This document shows positions 12,081-21,700 of a stretch of 64,000 nt of DNA, in pieces. The stretch spans positions 6,526,501 through 6,590,500 of the forward strand of contig CANJKZ010000010.1 of assembly GCA_947471745.1 (NCBI GenBank). The letters are read 5' to 3'. The position numbers and the translations under genes were made by a program. Origin of the DNA: Closterium sp. Naga37s-1 (Eukaryota > Streptophyta > Zygnematophyceae > Desmidiales > Closteriaceae). Under the pieces are notes generated by a model. The model was given only the letters and a program-made list of their open reading frames with translations, did no database searches and had not been told where the DNA came from. The stretch's first letter is position 1; each line of letters begins with the position of its first letter.

Positions 12081-13593
12081 TACTGATGAGATTTGGGCCG
12101 TGATTAGCGGCGTTTTGCCTGAGTCAGCAGATGTGCGAGTCGCTTTGACGGCTCGCGTCGCCACTGCCATAGTCCCGTAAACTGTACCTGGCTCACCTGC
12201 AATTTTCCCAGCTGGCAATGCCGCGCAGCGCCACACACACCTGCTTCGTGCAGGAGGTGTGTCCTGCTTGGAAGCATCTTCTTCCGTCCCCAGCAGGGCC
12301 CCACCCACGGACCAGTCTCTCCCACGCACCCAACCCAGTCCTCCTCGTTTCATTTCTCAATTCTGCCTCCTCGCTATCTCGTCTAGTCTAGGGTTTGGAA
12401 ACCACCCCACCACCACGCTCTCATACAGCTAGCGTAGGCCCAGCTCCTGCATCTACCCCTCTGGCCCTCGCCATGGCTGCTGACGAAACCACTGATGGTG
12501 ACGACGAGGCATGTCGTCAACTCCAAAAATCACCCCCGCGAACGGGCCTCAGCTTTCTACGAACCCCCGCTAAGAAGCTGTCAGATCCGGAGCCCGTAGT
12601 TGCTTCAACTGAGGATGAAACCCGCGTGGATGAATCGGGGCATGACCTGCGCTCACCTGAAGTTTGCACTACCACGACGGAACCTTCAACTCCAGAAGCG
12701 ACGGCGCCTGAAACGGAGATAGGCGATGCGGCTGGCGACTCTGCGAACAAGAAGTGCAAAGAGTCAAGCGGTGGCAGTGCTAAGCAGTGGTGGCGACAAC
12801 CGAAGCCCTCTTTGAAGCGGGCGGCACGTCCAATCCGACGAGTGGAGGACAAGGGGAGTGATGACAAGGAGGATGAAGACGGCCTGCCGACTGTCGAAGA
12901 GATGGCCCGTTACCCCGAAGTCGCTTTCGCTAAAGCGCATAAGCGATTTAAGACATCATGGGAGTCTTTGTTTCCGTGGCTAATTTTAACTTGTGATGAC
13001 GTTGGCTTCCCCATTTTGAGATGCAGCACGTGCTTGGAACATGGAGCTGAAGGCGCGAAAACGGCTTATGGCAAGGGAGGCAGTGGAGGGCGTGACATGC
13101 AGAAGGGGAGCATCCGGACGCACCTGCGCTCCACCGCACACCAGGACGCACACGCCGAGATGAAGTCAAAGGAGAGCCGGAAGCTTCGTCAAACGCTGCT
13201 GAGCGAGTTCGAGGGGTTGGATCGCAGCACGCTTCACATCATCACCGCTCTCAAGATGCTGCTGCGAAGTACATGCGGCAAGAGCAACTGAAGCAGATCG
13301 AGGCGAGCCCGTACATCTCCATTCAGCTCGATGAGAGTACTGACAAGGCGCGCGGCAAGCACCTGATCGTCTACGTCCACTTCATGAAGGAGGGAGCGAG
13401 CGTTTGTGAGTTCCTCACGCTGCTGAGAGTTGACAAATGTGACGCGGCAAGTCTCGTCGACGTGCTACTGACCCACCTTGACGCCGTGGGCATTGACATG
13501 TCCAAGATCGTTGGAATCAGCACCGACGGCGCCAGAGTCATGACGGGCACCAGCAATGGTGTTGTGGCGCGACTCCGGCTGCATCGCACATCG

Positions 13594-13695
13594 GTAAGTC
13601 CGTCTGTGTTATTGGCGTTATGGCAGGTGTGTAGTGTTGATCATGTACTTCCCACTCACTTCAATCGCTCGTTTCCTCTGTTCTACCTTGAGCAG
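13594..13695 (+). other. Candidate intron 1 of the hAT gene
   Basis: GTAAGT donor at 13594 and GCAG acceptor ending at 13695, after a pyrimidine-rich tract. The sequence between interrupts the conserved core. Removing it does not restore the frame of the next block (REALAAKDAAEK), so either a nearby indel has broken the gene or a boundary is wrong. Confidence 0.5.
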
Positions 13696-14061
13696 GGAGG
13701 CATTGGCTGCGAAGGATGCCGCTGAGAAGATGACGGAGTTCAACATCTTAGACCAGGCGGTGCGCAACGTGGCGGAGCAGCTTTCTAGGTCGAGCAACTG
13801 GCACCGGCGATTTGAGCACCTTCAGGAGTACATCTGCGAAACCAACTTGGAGTTGTAGGGGATCCACGACATGCGATGGCTCTCTAGAGGAGAGGCAGTC
13901 GGTTTGCCAAGGTTCTGCTGGCGACGATCGTCCTGCTACACGATTTCAAGCACGCGCTCTATGAAACGGTCACCTCTTTCAAATTCCACTTCATGCTTTT
14001 CTTCCTTGAAGTCATTCTTGCCGTGCTCAACGAGCTCAACGCCAAGTTCCAGAAGCAGCAG

Positions 14062-14209
14062 GTGACATGTAGAGTGTTTTGGTTGTACAAGTTTGCGGTT
14101 GTTTCACTGCCATGTTCCCGGTTGTTGAAAGTGGCGGTTGTTGTGCGCCGTTCTGACCCATTGTACATCAACCTCTGGCAGCAACTATTCATCCCACCCC
14201 CACTCACAG
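14062..14209 (+). other. Candidate intron 2 of the hAT gene
   Basis: GT donor at 14062 directly after NAKFQKQQ and CACAG acceptor ending at 14209 directly before VDITVVAGEV. Removal joins the two conserved blocks in phase 0. Confidence 0.75.
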
Positions 14210-14657
14210 GTTGACATTACGGTGGTCGCGGGGGAGGTGTCACTTGCTTGCCGGATGATCGAGGTGCATTACGTGGACTGCGAGGATCGTTTCGGCAACG
14301 ATCAGTCGCCCCTACTCTGTGCGTTCTTGAAGAAACACGGCAATCCCCAGCACCGCGAAGTCACCGTCAAAGGCGTGGACCAGAACGGCGACGCTGCAGA
14401 GCACGGGTTCGAGCTTCACGAGCGCAAGATCCCAGGCCATAAGACTGGCGGGGACTACTACTCCTGCAAGGCGGTGTGCCAGGAGTTTGCGAAGGTCTGC
14501 GTTGCGCGACTGGAGTTCCGCCTGGAAGACCTCAAGAACCTGGCCGGTTCCAAGATTTTCCGGCCGTCGTGATATCCCGACGACAACGCGCAGCGGATGA
14601 AGAAGTGCCGCGAGTGGTTGGGCATGCTAGACCACATATTTCACTACCGCCTCTTTG

Positions 14658-14784
14658 GTACGCCACCTGGTTGTGCCTGCAATGTGCTGTCTGCTCTGTG
14701 TGTGTGGTTACCTTGGTGTGCTGTTAAACACCTCCCATACGCCCCGATTGCCCCTCTCACTGCTATGCTCTCCCATCCTGGCAG
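14658..14784 (+). other. Candidate intron 3 of the hAT gene
   Basis: GT donor at 14658 and GGCAG acceptor ending at 14784. Removal joins FHYRLF to VCFKACERELPLF through a phase-1 codon, restoring the frame that runs to the C-terminal hAT dimerisation motif. Confidence 0.8.
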
Positions 14785-15158
14785 GTGTGTGCTTCAAGGC
14801 GTGCGAGAGGGAGCTACCGTTGTTTTTGCACACCATGGATACCAACCACGGCAACATGACCTTCCACAAGTCGCTCTCGATCATGCTCCAGTCAACTGGC
14901 TACATGGGAGCGTACCCAAACCTTGTGCAGCTGTGGCAGGCCGTAGCTGTGCTCCCCCTCAGCACGGTGGAGTGCGAGCGTGGCTTCAGTCGCCAGAACT
15001 GTATCAAGACGTGGAAACGGACCTGCCTGGGCGACACCAAACTGGGCGATCTGATGACTGCAGCCCTCCTGCCCAGTGATGGTCTGAACTGGGTGAATGT
15101 GGTAGCCGTGTTCAATGCAAGCAAGAAGCGCCGTCCTGCCCAGGAGTTTCTGTATTGA

Positions 15159-16056
15159 CTTGTGTGCTGCTCTGCTCCCTTGCTAGGAGTATTCTACTGG
15201 AACCGGGCCTGGCCAGGCCATCCCATATGTAGGTCCTGCTGTTGTTCTAGTTCTAGTCATATATTTTATCGTACTTTGCACGTCATGTCAACCTAAACAT
15301 TGAATGGTGGTTAAAAAAAATGGTACAACTAACCGAGGACCACAGCACACTGATGAGCACGAGTAACAATGCAGCCAACACTGATCAACAAGACTGACAT
15401 GGCTGCCCCACCCTTACTGAAAGACCAGCTTTGGCAAACTGCCCTTTCGACTAAGAGTGCTTCCAAACCTATCCAGGGGCCTGCCTCTGGTTCTTCCAAC
15501 TCCTCCTCATCTGCCTCCTTTTCCTTGCCATTGCCACTGCCCTCCCCCTCTCTTGCTGGAGGTACTGCTGCCACATTCAGTGTCAGTTTCGTTACAACGT
15601 AGTGTAATCAGTGTCCCTTAAAAAAAAAACCTGAAAGTTCAGAGTCATCTGGCCCCTAAAGGCTGTTAAATCGATCCCCCAAAAAGCTGAACACTGGAAA
15701 ATCAGGGTCGATACAAACAAATCCATGAAAATCAGGAATTTCAGGGCAAAAATCCCCATATCGTAGGGCCTGCGCTTAACCGACCTACCAAGATGTTGCG
15801 AACTGCTTTGCATGTCGCAACCGTCTTGGAGGTTCCGCGCTGGAACGAGGTAACTGAAGGGATCGCATTGTCACTTCTACTGTAGCGATACGTTATTACG
15901 AGTTACTATCTGAAAAAAGGCTGACTGGATTGGCTCAAGTTGATCGCACCGTGTGTAGCAGTAGAATATCAAAAGTGAATGGGTACGGACTACGTCAGTA
16001 GAAGGGGATTTTAAACTCGACAAAAGTTACTATAACCGTGCGATACTGGTGTCAGA
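15159..16056. other. Noncoding sequence downstream of the hAT gene
   Basis: No gene seen. There are A-rich runs near 15312 and 15620 and CAGTGT/CAGGG motifs that loosely echo those left of the gene (11660-11870). These echoes are in direct, not inverted, orientation, so they are not good transposon ends. Confidence 0.4.
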
Positions 16057-16380
16057 ATCCCAGCCACTGGTTTGGCATAAAAGGGCTTGTTTGTGTAGCG
16101 GTTGAGTGCGCTCATAACCCCCCAGGCCAACGTGCATGTAACCCTTCCCTATGATCAATCGGGGATCACCAGTGGACATCTGACACCCCCCCGCACTGGG
16201 ATGCTCGAAGTGCACACACTGGGATTCGAACCCAAAACCTTCGTTCTGATACCATGTCAAAATCCGAGCCACTAGACCACTGGGATAAAAGGGCTTGTTT
16301 GTGTAGCGGGTAAGTGCGCTCATAACCCCCAAGGCCAACGTGCCTCTGACAAGGATCAAGCAGGGATCACCAGTGGACAA
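16057..16380 (-). repeat. Tandem tRNA-derived SINE-like repeat
   Basis: Two tandem copies of roughly 120-200 bp (about 16057-16190 and 16262-16380) share the stretch around TTGTTTGTGTAGCGG and GATCACCAGTGGACA. Read on the minus strand, the middle holds a pol III-like pair: an A-box-like AGTGGTCTAGTGG (about 16275) and a B box GGTTCGAATCCC (about 16225). This is the layout of a tRNA-derived SINE head. I cannot assign the parent tRNA, and no clear poly-A tail or target duplication is visible. Confidence 0.45.
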
Positions 16381-16697
16381 CAGGGGTTTACATGGGAATA
16401 CAAGGGTTAGGGATTCAACTAGCTAGCCATGTAATATGAAGGAATATATTCCCCTCAAGGATAATATAGACCAGGAAAGCAGCCGTGTGGTTCAGTAAGT
16501 GCCAGGGTTTAGGGGAAAGGGCGATGTCCGATTGTTGTGTGTTTTGAACCGACCAATCTTTGGACCGGGTCCCCTGGCGTTAGTTTTGGGGGTGCTGGAG
16601 TTGGTGGAACTAGCGCTGGAGGTACTAGGTCTGAAAGAGTCCTCCTTCCCCTCCCCACCGCCACGACACGCGTTTCTAGGCTAGTTCTCGGCGTACG
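16381..16697. other. Left flank of the nest, perhaps old copia hinge
   Basis: Noncoding. The part at about 16580-16640 reads as a Gly/Ala/Val-rich segment resembling the hinge between integrase and reverse transcriptase in the copia elements of this window. The sequence right of G0 (from 54142) is also Gln/Pro-rich. G0 may therefore have landed in an old copia remnant; this is weak. Confidence 0.3.
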
Positions 16698-16702
16698 CGC
16701 GA

Positions 16703-17072
16703 TGTGAGGATCTAGGATCGAGCTCAGAAAAGAGAATTGTAATTGAATGATTCACCTGGGTACAACACGAGGCTATATATAGTCTCGACACAAGGCCAGT
16801 TACCCAGGTGTTACGCGAATGTTCTGAGGGTCGCGAAGCGTCCCGAACAGAACCTTTCCGAACTCAGTAGAAAGCAATTCGGTGGAAACCGAATAGGCTT
16901 GAGTTCGGTACACGTAACGTAGTTAGGTGCTATAACTATAATAAAATATAGGAATGCACCTAGCCTAGGAAATCAAGCATATCTATGCATGATAAAATAA
17001 ACCCAAGCTAGATATAGCGTAATAAAGGCTAGGCAAGCTAGCAAAGCAAGCATAAGCCGTCGTACTCTCACA
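16703..17072 (-). repeat. G0 3' LTR
   Basis: On the minus strand it begins TGTGAGAGTACGACGG and ends GATCCTCACA, the same family as the LTRs of G1 and G2. It is preceded in element orientation by the purine tract GAGGGGGGGACG (17073-17084 region), the polypurine tract. Confidence 0.92.
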
Positions 17073-17135
17073 CGTCCCCCCCTCAAAGCTGGGTGGCGTG
17101 AGATGCACCCTGCTTGACAAGATAGTCCTTGAGAG
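17073..17135 (-). pseudogene. G0 pol C-terminal tail
   Basis: Encodes the last residues of the chromodomain region of G0 (KDYLVKQGVSHATQL in relatives), with the polypurine tract before the LTR. C1 has separated it from the rest of pol at 30210. The last five bases, GAGAG, are the C1 target duplication. Confidence 0.88.
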
Positions 17136-17262
17136 TGTCAGACTTATATAACTTAGCCTATGTAGGCTATAGTGGGGTAGCACATATGGGGTACAACACA
17201 TTTCTAGGGTTTGTACTTGTACCCAACCTTTTCACTAGTCAATCATTCCTCGTTCTTTCACA
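17136..17262 (+). repeat. C1 5' LTR
   Basis: Short 127-bp LTR starting TGTCAGACTTATAT and ending TTCTTTCACA, with conserved core GGCTATAGTGGGGTAGCAC. Related copies bound C2 and C3, and a diverged copy bounds C0. Confidence 0.93.
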
Positions 17263-17280
17263 TGGTATAGAGCAGGTTCC
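17263..17280 (+). promoter_or_regulatory. C1 primer binding site
   Basis: TGGTATAGAGCAGG directly follows the LTR and resembles the TGGTATCAGAGC site complementary to initiator-Met tRNA used by many copia elements. It has one base missing relative to that form. Confidence 0.75.
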
Positions 17281-17379
17281 CTAGTGGGAACGTTTCCTAG
17301 GGCCCACCACGATCGAATTTTTTTTTTCCTGCCCGGAGCGCGCTTCGCTCCTGCCCGAGTCGCGCCCCGTGTGCCTGCC

Positions 17380-18080
17380 CTCCCGTCGCGTCCCCTGCCC
17401 TTAGCGGCCCGTCGCGCTCCCTTACGGCCCCTCTCACGCCCCTCGCGACCCCCCTCACGGCTCCCTCGCGGCCCCTCAACGGCCCTTCGCGGCCCCGCTC
17501 ACGGCCCTTCGTGGCCCCTTACGGCCCCTCGCGGCCCCTTCGCGGCCCCTCGCGGCCCCTTCTAGGCCCCGTCGCCGCCCTTCGCGGCCCCGTCGCCGCC
17601 CTTCTCGGCCCCGTCGCCGCCCTTCGCGGCCCCGTTGCCACCCTTCGCGGCCCCTCACGGCCCCTTCGCGGCCCCGTCGCCGTCCTTCGCGGCCCCTTTA
17701 CGGCCCTTCGTGGCCCCTTCACCGCCCTTGGCGGCCCCTTCTCGGCTCCTCCGCGGCCCCTTCTCGGCTCCCTCACGGACCTGCCGCCCCGCCGTCGCCG
17801 CCCCTGCAGCAGCAACCATCGCCGCCCCTGCAGCGGGAGCCGCCACCGCCGGTGCCGCCGACAGCAGCAGCCACCGCCGCCACAGCCGGGGTTGCAGCCG
17901 CCGCAGCAGCCTACAGCAGCAGCCGCCGCAGCAGCCTACAGCAGCAGCCGCCGCCGCCACTGCCGAGGCCGCAGCTGCCGCAGCCGCCGACGGCAGTAGC
18001 CGCCGCAGCCACAGCCGGGGCCGCAGCCGCCGACTGCAGCTGCCGCCGCCGCCGCCAGCAGGGGCCGCCGCCGCCGTCCC
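17380..18080 (+). repeat. C1 GC-rich repetitive leader
   Basis: The leader between primer site and gag is built of imperfect GGCCCC/TCGCGGCCC repeats (to about 17790), then GCC/GCA-rich triplet-like sequence (17800-18080). It is open in several frames by composition only; I do not call a gene. Confidence 0.75.
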
Positions 18081-18258
18081 GGCCCTGCCCTGCAGAGAGG
18101 AGCGGCGCTCATCTGCCGCCCTATAGCGGCCCCGTCCCTGCCGCACGCCTCGGCCCTGCCCCACCACTTGCGGCACTCTACCCACCTGCCCTGGTAAGAG
18201 CACCGCCGAGCCGCGCCCCTACTGTTGCTACTGCTGCTGCTGCCCCTAGACTGCTGTC

Positions 18259-18756
18259 ATGGCTACCCCTAGCGTTCTCGTCTTTGATGCTGAGGGTAGG
18301 GCTGTTGACTTTGAGGTCTGGGTCGACGATCTACAGCTTTTCCTACAGTGCGATAGGAAGGACGGTCTCTCACTGTTCGATCTCACGTCTGGCGCCTCTG
18401 CTGCCCCTGCTGACGATGCTGACAGCACTGTTCGTTCACAGTGGGCCACACGCGATGCTGCTGCCCGTCTTGCTGTGCGTCGCCACTTACCGACCGCTGA
18501 GCGTGCGCACTTTAGTCAGTACAAGAGTGCTAAGACCCTGTACGATGCTGTAGTTGCACGCTACTCTTCCCCTGCCACTGCTGCCCTTAGCCGCCTCATG
18601 CTGCCGTACCTGTTTCCTGACCTCGCCGCCTTTCCCACTGTCGCTGACCTCGTTACGCACCTTCGCACTAGTGACACCCGCTACCGCGCTGCGCTTCCTG
18701 CTGAGTTGTGCGCCAAGAACCCCCCCCCCCCATGTACATCACCCTCTACTACATAG
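18259..18756 (+). pseudogene. C1 gag, N-terminal frame
   Basis: Starts at ATG 18259 (MATPSVLVFDAEGRAVDFEV) and encodes a gag-like protein of the copia retrotransposon gag type, with FEVWVDDLQLFLQ and a helical body through SRLMLPYLFPD. The frame is lost at a run of 12 C at 18720-18731: the conserved continuation MYITLYYIVTRLPDSL starts at ATG 18732 in another frame. C2 shows the same split with a run of different length. This is either a simple slippage mutation or a recurrent slippery site. Confidence 0.85.
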
Positions 18757-21700
18757 TCACCCGGCTCCCTGACTCCCTTCGCTCGGTCAAGGACCACTTC
18801 CTCTCTGTTTGCCCCACCACACTCACCGTTGACCTCCTCGAGGAGCGCCTCCTGGCAGCTGAGAAGAGTATAGTCACTGTAGGAGCCTCTCGTGGTGACC
18901 CTCGTGCCCCCTTCTTTGAGGGGTGCTCCCCCTCCCCCCTTTTACCCTCTGTTGCCTCTGCTGCTGCCGTCGACTTCGTTGGCACCGAGTCGGTCGGCGC
19001 TGCGTCTGCCCCTAGCGGGAGACGCCGCACCGGCAAGGGCAAGGGGGGCAAGGGCGCTGGAGGGGCTGGCGGGGGCGGTGGAGGCGGCGGAGGGAGTGGG
19101 GGTGGCGGTGGGAGTGGTGGCGGGGGTGGGGGCTTCGGTGGCGGCGGTGGAGGCGGAGGCGGCGGCGGCGGTGGCGGTGGGAGCGGAGGAGGAGGCGGTG
19201 GCGGCGGTGGCGGAGGTGGCGGCGGCGGAGGTGGAGCTGGTCAGGGTGGCTCTGCGCAGCGGGGCGGCTTCGGTGGTGGTCAGCGCCAGCAGCTGCAGCG
19301 CACTCGTGAGACCCCGCCCCCCCAGCAGCTTCGTGAGTGGTACGCTGCGCGTCAGCGGGGTGGGGGTGCTGGTCCTTGTGCCTACGTCCTGCGTACCGGC
19401 GACCGCACTGGTGAGCCGTGCGGTGGCCCGCACACCACCCAGCGCTGCTTCGGCCGCCTGACGGACGCTTGGCGTCTCCAGTTCCCTGACACCACTGAGA
19501 TCCCCCGCTGGGGCGAGTTGCTTAGGTCGGGGGTTGCTATCTTTGATCTGGATTATGATGCTATTCTTGCTGCCATGTATGTTGTGTCTACTAGTGATGA
19601 GGGTGACTGTTACCTGTGTGTTCCGCCTGACCCGGGCATTGAGGCTGCTGCTCTAGGTGCTGGTGACACTGCTGCTCTAGGTGCTAGTGCGTCTGCTGCC
19701 CCAGGTGCTAGTGAGTCTGCTCTCTCAGGTACCACGTCGCCTCAGGCCGTACACACCTTCACCCTTGACTCGGGTGCTTCCCGCTCCTTCTTTCAAGACC
19801 GCACCACGCTTACGCCGCTTAGTCAGCCGGTTGCGGTCTCCCTGGCGGACCCCTCTGGGGGTCTTGTCCTTGCCCACTTCTCCACTGTCTTACCGTGTCC
19901 GGCGGCCCCCTCTGGCACCCTGTCAGGTCTCTACCTCCCCTCGTTCTCTACGAACTTGGTGAGTGGTGCTGATCTACAGGATGGGGGGGTTGACCAGTTC
20001 ACTCCTGCGAGTCAGCGAGTGACCCACTGTACGTGTGCTCGGACGGCCCGACACTTGGCCACGTTTACCCGTCAGCCGGGGTCGAGCCTGTACACACTTA
20101 CTACTGAGTCTTCTCCGGTTGCTGAGTGTGGTCAGGTAGCTGCGTCGGGTCAGGTGTTTGCTGCAGCGTCCAGGTCTGGTCCTGAGTCTGCTCCCTGCTC
20201 GTGTCGTCTCCTGTCCCACCGGACTCTTCTCTGGCACCACCGTCTTGGTCACCCCTCCCTGCCTCGTCTCCGAGGCATGGCCTCCCGTTACCTTGTCTCT
20301 GGTCTCCCCCGGTCCCTCCCTCCCCTTCCTCCGGGGCCTGCCCCTACCTGCGTTCCCTGCGTCGAGGGGCGGCAGCGCGCCGCTCCTCACTCCTCTGAGT
20401 TTCCTCCGACAGAGGCTCTGCTGCAGACTCTTCACATGGACGTGTGGGGCCCCGCCCGCGTCCGTGGCCAGGGTCACGAGCGTTACTTCCTGTTGGTGGT
20501 TGACGACTACTCGCGTTACACCACGGTGTTCCCCTTGCGCAGCAAGGGTGACGTCACTGAGGTATTGATCGACTGGATCCGCGCAGCTCGTCTCCAGCTC
20601 CGGGAGAGTTTCGGCTCAGACTTTCCTGTTCTGCGTCTGCACTCTGACAGAGGCGGGGAGTTTTCCTCTGGCCTTCTGGGAGCCTTCTGTGGTGCACAGG
20701 GCATCCGCCAGACCTTCACGCTTCCGGCCTCACCACAGCAAAATGGGATTGCTGAGCGCCGCATTGGCATGGTCATGGACGTCGCTCGTACGTCCATGAT
20801 CCATGCGGCTGCTCCCCATTTTCTGTGGCCGTTTGCGGTTCGGTACGCGGCGCATCAGATCAACCTTCAGCCCCGGGTCTCCTTGCCAGAGACCTCCCCC
20901 ACCTTGCGGTGGACGGGGAAGGTTGGCGATGCGTCTGCGTTTCGTGTCTGGGGATCTCGGGCGTTTGTCCGTAACTTGTCTGCGGACAAGCTGTCCCCCC
21001 GTGCTGTTCCCTGCGTCTTCCTTGGCTTCCCCCCTGACGCGCCTGGTTGGCAGTTTTACCACCCCACCTCGCGCCGTGTTCTGTCCTCCCAGGACATCAC
21101 CTTTGACGAGTCGGTTCCTTACTACCGTCTCTTCCCCTACCGCACTGCGCCCCTCCCCCCGCCGCCGCTCTTCCTCGCGCCAGGTCCCCCCCCGGTAGAC
21201 CCTCTCCCCCCTCAGGGTCCTGCCCCGTCAGGTGTGTCCCAGGTAGACGCAGTCGAGCCTGTCGAGGTAGCTGTTGACTTTGGTGCTGCTAGGGGTGCTG
21301 AGCCTGCGGGTGCGGGGTCTGGGGGTGCTGAGCCTGGGGGTGCTGAGTCTGGGGGTGCTGAGCCTGGGGGTGCTGAGCCTAGGGGTGCTGAGTCTGGGGG
21401 TGCGGAGCCTGGGGGTGCGGAGCCTGGGGGTGCGGAGCCTGGGGGTGCGGAGCCCGGGGGTGCGGAGCCTGGGGGTGCTGGGTCTGCTCGTGTGGCCTCT
21501 GGCGGTGCTGGGTCTGGGAGTCCTTCAGGTGCTTTGTCTCGGCGGGAGCTACCCTCGCCATAGGAGCAGCGTGAGTGGTTTGCCAGGCGCTGGAGCCGTG
21601 CTGTTGGAGCTGGAGGTTCTGCTGTTGCTACTGACCCTGGGGTCGGCGCTTGAGGTGCTGGAGCCTCTTGTCCTGGAGGTGCTCGTACTGGCGGTACTGG

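Larger units (their letters stand above)
12473..15158 (+). pseudogene. Degenerate hAT-family transposase with introns
   Basis: The likely start is ATG 12473 in a strong context (GCCATGG). Residues 1 to about 150 are acidic and low-complexity. They are followed by a BED/ZNF862-type zinc finger around 13020-13150 (C-S-T-C, then H-L-R-S-T-A-H). The RNase H-like hAT core follows: LDESTDKARGKHL near 13330, STDGARVMTG near 13525 and HDMRWLSRGEAV near 13870. The C-terminal dimerisation domain, with PLSTVECERGFS near 14955, ends at the stop codon at 15158. The gene is broken. The first frame stops at 13291 while the core continues in another frame. There is a TAG at 13856-13858, a small frameshift near 13905, and a TGA at 14570-14572 in an otherwise continuous frame. 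I found no convincing terminal inverted repeats, so a domesticated relative of a hAT transposase is also possible. Confidence 0.8.

Noticed and set aside
11862..15765. CAGGGTAAAACACCC (11866) and CAGGGCAAAAATCCCC (15743) as hAT terminal repeats
   Set aside because: They are in direct orientation, not inverted, and no 8-bp duplication was found.
17380..18203. Ala/Pro/Arg-rich frames in the C1 and C2 leaders
   Set aside because: They arise from GGCCCC-type repeats and are open in several frames at once; not conserved as protein between C1 and C2.
18249..18449. Antisense frames over gag, protease and RT
   Set aside because: Shadow frames of real coding sequence on the other strand.
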